A DNA stretch of 32,237 nt from contig NZ_SMZK01000008.1 in assembly GCF_005938085.1 (NCBI RefSeq), positions 1 to 32,237 on the forward strand, read 5' to 3'. The notes beneath the pieces are model-generated. The model did not search any database. It saw nothing but the letters and a program-made list of their open reading frames with translations, and had not been told where the DNA came from. The position numbers were made by a program, and so were the translations under genes. The stretch's first letter is position 1. The number at the start of each line of letters is the position of its first letter. Source of the stretch: Haloterrigena sp. H1. GTDB taxonomy: Archaea > Halobacteriota > Halobacteria > Halobacteriales > Natrialbaceae. Shown in pieces: positions 1 to 6,302 of the stretch.

Positions 1-334
1 TTGCTGCTGTTCCCGACCAGCCAGCCTGCTCCGCACTGCGGCGGAGCAGGCTGCGGAGTTCACGCATGTCGACCTGTTGCTCCCATCGACAGAGCGTGGT
101 GTGATCCGGCGATTTGTCGATGTTAAGCTCTTCACGGATGGCTCTGGAGTCATTGAACCATGCTTCAGTCTCTCGGAAATCTTTGTCGAGTTCCGCATGC
201 AAGAGGATAAACGCGATCTGAGTCCACTCGGCGAACCCGCTGGCGCCGTCCGGCGCAGCGGGTTCGTCAGGGTTATCCACGTGCTGTTTGGCAAGATTCT
301 TACACTGCCGTATGATCGGTCGTTTCGACCTCAT
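1..334 (-). CDS. IS5-like transposase, N-terminal part (partial)
   Basis: The reading frame from ATG at 334 runs off the left edge, giving about 111 residues of a DDE transposase. The protein begins MRSKRPIIRQCKNLAKQ and contains DKSPDHTTLCRWE and ELRSLLRRSAEQAGWSG, which align throughout with the intact transposase at 5406-6221 (there EKSPDYTSFSVWD and ELRRLLRRSAEQAGLSG). The two are diverged relatives, not recent copies. The catalytic DDE residues lie beyond the window edge, so activity cannot be judged. Two strong hairpins lie inside the coding sequence (22-53 and 232-266). Confidence 0.85.
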   Translation of the reverse strand, partial: MRSKRPIIRQCKNLAKQHVDNPDEPAAPDGASGFAEWTQIAFILLHAELDKDFRETEAWFNDSRAIREELNIDKSPDHTTLCRWEQQVDMRELRSLLRRSAEQAGWSGTAA

Positions 335-426
335 ATCGCAAGACGGCGTCCAATTCCCCACAAGCCTCACGGAAATCAGCCGAGAACAAGGCTGAAACTG
401 GTGCTATTCGACGCTGCAACAGAGCA
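1..426 (-). mobile_element. IS5-like insertion sequence, copy A (cut by the window's left edge)
   Basis: Right-hand end of an insertion sequence related to the complete copy at 5183-6294. The outer end at 426 reads inward tgctctgttg, close to the end of the other copy (tgctccgttg). A subterminal cgcaagacggcgtcc block at 337-351 just before the transposase start recurs at 6224-6238. The element lies inside another transposase gene (427-874), whose reading is lost exactly at 426/427. The 8 bp next to the end (427-434, atttcgac) should be the target duplication; its partner is off-window. The boundary is inferred from comparison with the other copy. Confidence 0.75.
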
Positions 427-874
427 ATTTCGACGCATCTTGATCGGCTGGCATCGTTCTCACGTCAGTCGAATCGATGCAGTAGGTCAACTCGAGCAGG
501 CGGCGGCGGGCGGCCTGCTCGACGAGGTGGCCGAAGATTTCGTCAACGACGTGTTCGAGATCGGTGAGAAAGCGATCGACCGGCGTCTCTCGACGGCGGT
601 CGATCGAAGCCACAACTGAGCCAGACAACTGCATTCTGAAGTTCTCGTTCAACGGGGCGGATGCCGTAGATGTCTTTGTAGTAGCAATGGAGGAAGCCAC
701 GCATCATCTCTGGTGGCTCATGATCTCGTGTTCGCCCCGTCTCCGCCGGGGCGACACGTCGAACTCTTCGAGAAACTCGAAGGAGAGATGCTCAAACAAC
801 GCTAGCGTCTCTGTCTCCACGACATTGAAGAACGTCTCTACCGAAGAATCATCTTGCAGGGTCGCTGGGCTCAT
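427..874 (-). pseudogene. Transposase pseudogene (haloarchaeal IS4/IS5-type), interrupted and frameshifted
   Basis: Reading from ATG at 874 gives MSPATLQDDSSVETFFNVVE and continues to EFLEEFDVSP. A frameshift near 745-755 then moves to a frame reading EPPEMMRGFLHCYYKDIYGI and LQNAVVWLSCGFDRPPSRDA. A second, an apparent one-base insertion near 580-582, leads to VDRFLTDLEHVVDEIFGHLV and LTYCIDSTDVRTMPADQDAS. That last stretch is the first catalytic-Asp region of a common haloarchaeal IS4/IS5-type transposase. The reading stops at 427 where IS copy A is inserted, so the C-terminal half is off-window. The gene is certainly dead; the exact IS family name is inference. Hairpins at 493-521 and 573-606 lie in the coding sequence. 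Confidence 0.8.
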
Positions 875-1156
875 CCACCACAGCGTTCACCCTGCTCTTT
901 GGTGTGCCACTCGTTCTATGACACCCTCGTGTTCTGTTTATCTGCGCCGCGATCGGCTGAGGCGCATTCAATGGATCCACGCAACACACCAGGATACAGA
1001 CTGCATCGTGCACTCAGCCAACTCAATCAGTGAGTCTTCTCACTCGACCAGAGCGTGGTGAATCTACTGAGACCTACATTGATTCCTAACCGAGCCGGGT
1101 CATAGGATCGGTCACGGACCCATTTGACGCTGTAGTGAACGGTCAGTACAAGCGGA
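875..1156. other. Gap without a supported gene; probable end of the older IS
   Basis: I see no supported gene here. The stretch next to 875 is probably the upstream end of the decayed insertion sequence, but I could not identify its terminal repeat. Confidence 0.3.
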
Positions 1157-1351
1157 CTATTGAGCATCTTTTAGGTGGACGTACGAATCCTCGAGAGCAA
1201 GGATCCACTTTGTATGTAGCTCATCAGCTGTTGCATTTCCTGGGAAAAACACACACTTGTCAGCTTCACCCGGGTCTTCGATTACGACATGGACAAGTTC
1301 ATTTTGGTCCGAAGTATCGGTTGAAGGGACGTTTTCAGGTATTCCATCCAT
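1157..1351 (-). CDS. Small DUF7511-like haloarchaeal protein
   Basis: A 64-residue acidic protein, MDGIPENVPST at the start. The core ELVHVVIEDPGEADKCVFFP followed by LHTKWILALEDSYVHL matches the pattern of haloarchaeal DUF7511 proteins as I remember it: a beta strand, a D/E-rich turn ending in C-x-x-F/Y-P, then T-W-(I/L) and a D/E-S-(Y/F)-V-x-L end. Function is unknown. It stands alone among mobile-element debris, transcribed leftwards. The start is the first ATG consistent with the domain. Family assignment is by recognition only. Confidence 0.6.
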   Translation of the reverse strand: MDGIPENVPSTDTSDQNELVHVVIEDPGEADKCVFFPGNATADELHTKWILALEDSYVHLKDAQ

Positions 1352-1495
1352 GCCATGTCAGCACACGGCCCCGGAGGTGAAAAACCTTACATATGGACAA
1401 TAGGATGCAGGTCTTAAGACGATAATAGTAATTTCTCTTATGAGTTTATATGCACTGATATATCTGTGTGGGCGTTGTCAGCCCGATTATCTTGA

Positions 1496-1659
1496 ATGAG
1501 CAACACTCGGACTGGACAGGAGATCGTCGCCATCTGTCCTAACTGTAAGGCTGTTTATCCTGCTATTCGGCTGCCTGATGGAAAATAAGACGTAGGGGAA
1601 GGTACCCGCATTGTCAGTGTGGGATCAAATCCCTTGTCGAAATTGAAAGCGAACAGTAA
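1496..1659 (+). pseudogene. Small CPxC zinc-ribbon gene, frameshifted
   Basis: ATG at 1496 reads MSNTRTGQEIVAICPNCKAV then YPAIRLPDGK before TAA near 1586. Shifting one frame restores RRRGRYPHCQCGIKSLVEIE and a stop at 1657-1659. Together the two halves give a two-knuckle zinc ribbon (CPNC...HCQC) of about 54 residues, a usual size for haloarchaeal micro-proteins of this kind. One indel near 1578-1588 separates the halves. The repeat unit at 1661 starts two bases after the stop codon. Either a recent pseudogene or a sequence error. The parent function would be unknown. Confidence 0.5.
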
Positions 1660-1660
1660 G

Positions 1661-1737
1661 TATCTGTAGCTACCGCGAACGCGGTGTCTGAGAACTTCGA
1701 TAGAGCCAGAAATCCCAAATGAGCAGTAAGTGCAGGG
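1661..1737 (+). repeat. Dispersed repeat, unit A
   Basis: About 77 bp. The first 35 bases (atctgtagctaccgcgaa onward) match unit C at 2548 with only a few differences. The end (cagtaagtgcaggg) matches the ends of units B and C. The middle has diverged. Confidence 0.6.
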
Positions 1738-1792
1738 AATAGACATCAAAGATTGCTGTTGAACGAGTTCCTCAAGCGGTTAGCTGTTATTC

Positions 1793-1986
1793 CTACATCT
1801 CTACGTCTTCGAGAACTGTTGCATCGTTGCTGAGAATACGAAAATCGCCGTCGCCACATGTACAAGTGCCATCTCTCCCGTTCCCAATAGGCCGATTTCG
1901 CCGTCAGGGCCGAGCCGGACTGCGTGAGCGGTTCCACAATTTTCACATACGGCTGCTGCCCGCTGGTTCTCGCTGTCTTCGGTCAT
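1793..1986 (-). pseudogene. Small zinc-ribbon gene, frameshifted
   Basis: From ATG at 1986 the reading is MTEDSENQRAAAVCENCGTA then HAVRLGPDGEIGLLGTGE. The frame then goes wrong. Moving one frame restores DGTCTCGDGDFRILSNDATV and LEDVEM, with stop at 1793-1795. The joined product has CENC...CTCG knuckles and the PDG-x-I-x-x-x-G-T-G-x-C-x-C-G pattern common in small haloarchaeal CPxCG proteins. A one-base loss near 1870-1880 explains the break. Role unknown; many such proteins are thought to be zinc-binding adaptors. Confidence 0.65.
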
Positions 1987-2070
1987 CTCTACAGAACCTA
2001 TTGCGTGTATTTGTGTTAACTATTGTCTAGGAGTGAAGAGAGTGAACGGAGAGATGATCAGTACACACGT

Positions 2071-2145
2071 GTACTTAGCGTGAACTCGGTGTCCGAGATC
2101 ACAGACAGGGACGGCGGACGAGCTCGCGTTAGCGATAAGTACAGG
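2071..2145 (+). repeat. Dispersed repeat, unit B
   Basis: The second half (ggcggacgagctcgcg then ttagcgataagtacagg) is almost identical to unit C. The first half (ctcggtgtccgaga) matches units A and C more weakly. It ends about 27 bp beyond the stop of the zinc-ribbon pseudogene at 2172-2419. Confidence 0.6.
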
Positions 2146-2171
2146 CTGGTAGTACCGTGCTGGTTACTTCT

Positions 2172-2419
2172 TTATTGAGACTCCAATTTTCTTTTGGGAT
2201 TGATTCCCAAATCAGAGAATGATGGAGTCTGTTCAACAGCTTCACCGCATTTTGGACACACGCCCATATCATTCTTATATATGTTATCTTACAGTCAGAG
2301 CACGTATAGAGATCAGTAGAGGGACCATTGTCAGAATCTGGCCTTTGGCCCTCTGCTGAGGGCTCTGACTTATTAAAGAAGTCCACTATTTGACCGAGTA
2401 GACGTAACACGATATTCAC
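2172..2419 (-). pseudogene. Zinc-ribbon protein gene, frameshifted
   Basis: GTG at 2419 begins MNIVLRLLGQIVDFFNKSEP and runs through DLYTCSDCKITYIR. The next frame then gives NDMGVCPKCGEAVEQTPSFS and DLGINPKRKLESQ, with stop at 2172-2174. The joined protein of about 81 residues has CSDC and CPKC knuckles and the conserved tail PSFSDLGINP known from haloarchaeal zinc-ribbon proteins. A single indel near 2272-2276 breaks it. It is the third broken zinc-ribbon gene in under 1 kb. Confidence 0.7.
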
Positions 2420-2547
2420 ACACGTTCAGAAGCAACAGCTTGTCTGATAAATTCGGCGTTCATTCTCACGGCGTGTTACAAAAGATCCCTTTCGGAACGA
2501 GCTACAAGTATCATACTTCTCCAAGAGAACGGCCAGCGGTGATATGC

Positions 2548-2628
2548 ATCTGTAGTTACCGCGAGCGTGGTGTCCGAGAAGTACGACAGGGGCGGACGGA
2601 CGATCTCGCGTTAGCGATAAGTACAGGG
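2548..2628 (+). repeat. Dispersed repeat, unit C
   Basis: The best-preserved unit, 81 bp. It shares its left half with unit A and its right half with unit B. It contains a cgcgag...ctcgcg inverted pair that could fold. The rest of the 290-bp gap between 2420 and 2709 shows no gene I can support. Confidence 0.6.
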
Positions 2629-2709
2629 CACATAGGTATCGTTCGAATAGAAGTAGACCAATGCTTGTTGGAACCGCCCTTATTGCTTTTCTTCTTCTAA
2701 CATAAGCTA

Positions 2710-2979
2710 ATGGACGAGCTCTTCAGTGTACTAGCGAATGCTCAGCGTCGACGGATACTCAATGAGTTGCTTGCCACCTCATTGCAAACAGACGGCGGTG
2801 AAGAAATACTATATCCAGCGGAGGAGTTTCCAGAAGAACACCAGACTGAACTGTATCATAACCATCTTCCTCGACTATCAGAAGCTGGTTTCATCGATTG
2901 GAACCAAAATACAGGTTCAGTAACACGGGGCCCTCGATTTAACGAGATCAGTCCTCTTCTCGAGCGGATCAAGAACTGA
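2710..2979 (+). CDS. DUF7344-like winged-helix protein
   Basis: An 89-residue protein starting MDELFSVLANAQRRRILNEL. That is the opening helix of haloarchaeal ArsR-like winged helices grouped as DUF7344, with the x-L-x-N-x-x-R-R-x-I-L pattern. The later YHNHLPRLSEAGFIDWNQ is the recognition helix and start of the wing. A DNA-binding transcription regulator is the likely role; targets are unknown. A TATA-like cttatt at 2679-2685 sits about 27 nt before the ATG, which fits a leaderless transcript and supports this start. It is the only intact gene between the broken zinc ribbons and the ISH6 element. Confidence 0.75.
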   Translation: MDELFSVLANAQRRRILNELLATSLQTDGGEEILYPAEEFPEEHQTELYHNHLPRLSEAGFIDWNQNTGSVTRGPRFNEISPLLERIKN

Positions 2980-3337
2980 CCCTAGTTGAATATGTGCATT
3001 TTCTGCCATCGTTCAATACGAAGATCTACTTACCAGCTGATTCAGCCAAAGGGAGTTGAAATAAATCGCCTGTGAGTCTTTCTATGATACTCACCCAACC
3101 AGTGATCCGACTCGAGGCAGAGGTGTGAATTTCTGAAGGCACTCGCAGTCAATCCGAAGCTGTCGACGAGTCGAGCGACCTGATAATCGCTGTCGATGCT
3201 ACTACCGGTTCGGATCGTTCTCCTCCGTGAGACAGGTGCGTTCCAGTAGTGATTTTGTGCGCCGGTGATGGGTGCCGGCGCTCTGAGCAGGATCAAGCAA
3301 ATACCGACCAGAGCGGTGGCGCAGTGAGGTATCCAAG
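2980..3337. other. Gap of about 350 bp without a recognised gene
   Basis: An open frame of 84 codons exists on the minus strand (3042-3296) but it resembles nothing I know and has no promoter or domain. The right end should carry the promoter of the interrupted gene starting at 3338. Confidence 0.4.
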
Positions 3338-3345
3338 ATGCATAT

Positions 3346-3353
3346 GATTATTT
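3346..3353 (+). repeat. Target-site duplication of the ISH6 element, left copy
   Basis: gattattt, repeated exactly at 4799-4806. Eight bases is the duplication length known for ISH6. Confidence 0.9.
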
Positions 3354-4798
3354 GGTCGTGTCCCAAACTCGTCTAGAGTCGTAACTGACTCCTGTGGAAG
3401 CAGGGTCACCTCTGGTATCCAGCCCGAAGTGACCCATGCACGCCACAATTGACGCGCAGTTCACAGTTAGTCTCGACCAAGACAAAACGCTACCGCTTGC
3501 CACTCTCGCTGAATCTCTCACTGAGATTCAGCTTGAGGCCACTATCCTCGAGGAACTCGTTAGAAGCCTCGACGAGCGCCTCGTCGAGGCGTACTGTGGT
3601 GAGAAACATGCGCGCGGAAACGGCGACTGCCGTTTCCAGCGCGCTGGAACCTCCACACGAACCGCTGTGACAACCGCAGGAGAACACGAATTCACCCTCC
3701 ATCACGTCAAAGACACTGCTGCTACCGACGGCGATCCGACCTATTTCCGTCCGCTCGAGGATCTTATCGACTTCGACGGCCAGCGCATCTATCAAGAGGA
3801 TATCTCGCTCCAGGCTGCCGAACTTGCTACTTCGCTCAGCTATCGTGATGCCGTCGCCCACGGCGACGGCTTCACTCCCATGCCCTCGATCACGACGGTC
3901 AACCGCCGAGTCCGTGAATACGGCAGCAAGCTCGGTGACTTCGTTCGTGATCGGCTTCCTGGGACGAATGCAGACACTGTCGTTCCTGACGGAACGAAGT
4001 GTCATAGCCAGCAGGATCACTGCACCTACCATGATGTCAACGTCACCCTCGGGCAGACGGCCGAGGGTGACGACACAGAAACCACACTCTTAGACGTCAA
4101 CGTCAACGAATCCTGGGATGAAACAGCAGAAGCCCTCGAAGAGACTGAGGCGGTCACTGACGACGCCACGGTCGTCAGTGACGCCGAAAAGGCACTCGTC
4201 GATGCGTTCGAGAGTGGTGACCGATCTCACCAGCTCGATCTCGTTCACGTTGGTCGAACGCTCGGGTACAAGCTCTGGAAAGACGATGCGTTTCCGCTCT
4301 CCGAGCGGAAAGCGATCGTCTCTGGCGTTACGGATGATCTGTTCCATCTGAAGAACTCTGTCGCACTCCATGCACCGAGGAATGAGCGTTTGGCGATCCG
4401 CGAGCGGATCGACCAAACGCTCGAGAATCTCGGGAAGGAAGCCTGGAGGTTAGAGCGTCAAGACTCCCCGAAAGCGACGGCGTACCTCCGGGAATGGGCA
4501 GAAGCAACCGTGACGTTCGCGGAACTCGCGCTTGATCAACAGCAGGTTCCGTGGACGTCAAACGTGGTCGAACGAGCCATGGGTGAAGTTTCGAAGCGGT
4601 GTAAGAATCAATGGATGCAGTGGTCAGAAGCAGGGTTAGAGTCGCTTCTCTGGTTGAACTTGGTGCAGTATGCCGATCCCGAGCAGTTCGCGGCGTTCGC
4701 CGACGAACTGCTCGAGCGATCAGCCAAAACAGCCATCACAATGGAGGTGTCAGTTGACGCTACCAGAGGCGAACTCTAGACGAGTTTGGGACGGGACC
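3354..4798 (+). mobile_element. ISH6-type insertion sequence, complete
   Basis: An element of 1445 bp, close to the known ISH6 length of about 1.45 kb. The terminal inverted repeats are 26 bp with two mismatches: ggtcgtgtcccaaactcg at the left, and the same series with cc for gt at positions 5-6 when the right end (4773-4798) is read inward. Both ends run on to ...tctagagt. It is flanked by the 8-bp duplication gattattt. It carries one transposase gene filling most of its length. The intact ends, intact transposase and perfect duplication point to a recent insertion into a still readable gene. Confidence 0.93.
3436..4779 (+). CDS. ISH6-family transposase
   Basis: A 447-residue protein beginning MHATIDAQFTVSLDQDKTLP, the characteristic ISH6 start, and intact to its stop inside the right terminal repeat region. 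Recognisable stretches are GEKHARGNGDCRFQRAGT, EHEFTLHHVKD, VVPDGTKCHS (likely first acidic catalytic residue), LVHVGRTLGYKLWKDD and the late VVERAMGEVSKRCKNQWMQW. It catalyses cut-and-paste or copy movement of the element; the exact chemistry of the family is not something I can read here. The coding sequence contains at least ten perfect or near-perfect inverted repeats (listed under findings), far more than the neighbouring host genes. Confidence 0.92.
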   Translation: MHATIDAQFTVSLDQDKTLPLATLAESLTEIQLEATILEELVRSLDERLVEAYCGEKHARGNGDCRFQRAGTSTRTAVTTAGEHEFTLHHVKDTAATDGDPTYFRPLEDLIDFDGQRIYQEDISLQAAELATSLSYRDAVAHGDGFTPMPSITTVNRRVREYGSKLGDFVRDRLPGTNADTVVPDGTKCHSQQDHCTYHDVNVTLGQTAEGDDTETTLLDVNVNESWDETAEALEETEAVTDDATVVSDAEKALVDAFESGDRSHQLDLVHVGRTLGYKLWKDDAFPLSERKAIVSGVTDDLFHLKNSVALHAPRNERLAIRERIDQTLENLGKEAWRLERQDSPKATAYLREWAEATVTFAELALDQQQVPWTSNVVERAMGEVSKRCKNQWMQWSEAGLESLLWLNLVQYADPEQFAAFADELLERSAKTAITMEVSVDATRGEL

Positions 4799-4806
4799 GA
4801 TTATTT
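4799..4806 (+). repeat. Target-site duplication of the ISH6 element, right copy
   Basis: gattattt, identical to 3346-3353. The interrupted gene's frame resumes through it. Confidence 0.9.
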
Positions 4807-5174
4807 ACGCATTGGTAGAGGCATCGACAGCAGAAGAAGCGCTTTCAACTGGACAGACGGTGTTCGATCGACTGGTTGGCGCAGAGCCGCATTCTTGTGC
4901 AGTGTTCGACTACTACGTCACCTTCGACGAAGAGGACACGACAGTGGCTGGAAAAGCACGGTGGGGCGACCTACCGACAGCTGCACCCGTTACGTCTGAC
5001 GAAGGTGAAGAACTCCTCGAGCGGGCCTGGGAGACCACGTCGGAAACGTTCCAACGCAATCTGAATCGGGTGAAGCAAGCACTCGAGGAACACAACGATG
5101 ACGAGATCATGCGCGATGAGGACCTCGCTCGGCACGCCTTCCAGCAGGTCGGTGCTTCCCGTGGCCCGTCGATC

Positions 5175-5182
5175 TGCTTGTA
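5175..5182 (+). repeat. Target-site duplication of IS5-like copy B, left copy
   Basis: tgcttgta, repeated at 6295-6302. The shared run is 10 bp (tgcttgtatg) because the element itself begins with tg, so 8 to 10 bp is possible. The alignment of the two ends favours 8. Confidence 0.85.
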
Positions 5183-5391
5183 TGCAGTGTTGAACGCAAG
5201 ACGGCGCCACCATGGGAATTTTGACATTCACTTTTCCACCGGTAGCTACGCTCTATTGGTAGGTTCTGAGATCAGACGATTCGATTTCAGCCGACTTGTG
5301 CAGTGATCAAAACATCAGTTTCACAAGATGCTGCACGAAGTGTGAGATGGACGATGGCGATGCCTCTCTCGAATACGTCCGGAGAAGAGGA

Positions 5392-5421
5392 GCAGGCGGC
5401 GAGCCTTAACTCGCCGCCTGC
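5392..5421 (-). terminator. Hairpin over the transposase stop codon
   Basis: A perfect 11-bp stem (5392-5402 with 5411-5421) and an 8-nt loop holding the TAA stop. Placed like a terminator or translation brake at the end of the transposase message. No U-run follows, so classical termination is uncertain. Confidence 0.5.
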
Positions 5422-6221
5422 GCGAGGTTATGGACGATGCACTTCCGTGTGAGCTCCCGGAACTGGCCATGCCAGCTCCGGGAGCGGATCTCGTCGCCGT
5501 CGTCCTTCAGCATCGCAAATACGGTCTCACTCATTGACCGTTGATTGTAGACTTCGTCGTCAATTCTGGCGTTGTGAGCCTTCTTGAGTGCGTTTTGCTC
5601 ACAGTGTTTAATCACTGGTCGCGTTGACGCTTCACGACAGGCCTCCCGGAGATTGCTCCATGAGTACATCTTGTCAGCCAGAAGTGCCTGCAGGTCTTCG
5701 GCGTTGCGCCGAAAGACCTGCAGCCCAATGTGGCCGTCATAGGCTTTCTTTGTGGTGAAATGAGCGTCCATGATAGCAAGTGACTCCGTATCGACGAGCA
5801 GCGTTGTTTTCATCGCATTGAACGAGTAGCCGACACGATTTCGGTAGTGCGAACTAGCCTGATCTCGCTGGAAGCCGCTGGCATCGATCGAAGCAGTTCC
5901 CGAGAGCCCCGCCTGCTCCGCTGATCGGCGGAGCAGGCGGCGCAACTCTTTCATCGGGAATTCTCCGTCCCATACGCTGAAAGACGTGTAATCAGGTGAT
6001 TTCTCAAGGCCGAACACAGCAAGGATTCCCGGCATCTCGTTCAGATAGTCCTCGAACTGCCGGAGCGGCTTGTTGACTTCCTCCTTGAGCAGGAGCAACG
6101 CGATCTTCGTGGATTTGTCGTACCCGTCGTCGCCGTCGGCGACGGCGGGTACGTCTGGCTCTTCTACGTGGGTCGTGGCAAACTCGTGAAACGTCTGTGC
6201 GAGGTTCCTGAGACGTCCCAT
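5406..6221 (-). CDS. IS5-like DDE transposase
   Basis: A 271-residue protein from ATG at 6221, apparently intact. DDE-fold landmarks are SIDASGFQRDQASSHY (first Asp), LLADKMYSWSNLREAC (second Asp, in the position of the usual ADxxYD), and QRSMSETVFAMLKDD (Arg/Glu/Lys signature with the catalytic Glu). The N-terminal part with EKSPDYTSFSVWDGEF and LLRRSAEQAG is shared with copy A. It moves the element by recognising its ends. Its coding sequence holds several hairpins (5453-5485, 5688-5723, 5909-5940, 6120-6152) and another overlaps the stop codon (5392-5421). Confidence 0.9.
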   Translation of the reverse strand: MGRLRNLAQTFHEFATTHVEEPDVPAVADGDDGYDKSTKIALLLLKEEVNKPLRQFEDYLNEMPGILAVFGLEKSPDYTSFSVWDGEFPMKELRRLLRRSAEQAGLSGTASIDASGFQRDQASSHYRNRVGYSFNAMKTTLLVDTESLAIMDAHFTTKKAYDGHIGLQVFRRNAEDLQALLADKMYSWSNLREACREASTRPVIKHCEQNALKKAHNARIDDEVYNQRSMSETVFAMLKDDGDEIRSRSWHGQFRELTRKCIVHNLAQAAS

Positions 6222-6294
6222 ATCGCCAGACGGCGTCCAAATCCCCTGAAATCAGCGATACAATCCGCAGAGGGCGGCGGCGTTCAACGGAGCA

Positions 6295-6302
6295 TGCTTG
6301 TA
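6295..6302 (+). repeat. Target-site duplication of IS5-like copy B, right copy
   Basis: tgcttgta, identical to 5175-5182. The interrupted gene resumes as TAT GAT CAG immediately afterwards. Confidence 0.85.

Larger units (their letters stand above)
5183..6294 (-). mobile_element. IS5-like insertion sequence, copy B, complete
   Basis: An element of 1112 bp. The ends read inward as tgcagtgttgaacgc (left) and tgctccgttgaacgc (right), 12 of 15 identical. It is flanked by tgcttgta duplications and removing it restores the interrupted gene's frame. It carries one transposase on the minus strand. A cgcaagacggcg block at 5195-5206 recurs in the same direction as cgccagacggcg at 6224-6235. This is a direct, not inverted, subterminal repeat that may be a transposase-binding site. 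It is related to copy A at the left edge. Confidence 0.88.

Noticed and set aside
77..619. Long open frame of 180 codons on the plus strand
   Set aside because: It is antisense to two transposase genes whose minus-strand reading gives clear family motifs.
1661..2628. CRISPR-like array
   Set aside because: Three imperfect units more than 300 bp apart with genes between them; no regular spacers and no cas genes.
3042..3296. Possible 84-residue gene
   Set aside because: No promoter, no domain and no resemblance to known proteins; left as unexplained.
3490..4032. Open frame of 180 codons opposite the ISH6 transposase
   Set aside because: It is antisense to an unmistakable transposase; GC-rich codon use makes long shadow frames common.
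4812..5306. Stand-alone 164-residue protein starting at TTG
   Set aside because: It is the middle piece of the interrupted gene; its last 40 residues are read from the IS5-like element.
5310..5405. Left end of IS5-like copy B close to the transposase stop
   Set aside because: No terminal repeat is found there. The true left end is at 5183, shown by the duplication and the rebuilt host gene.
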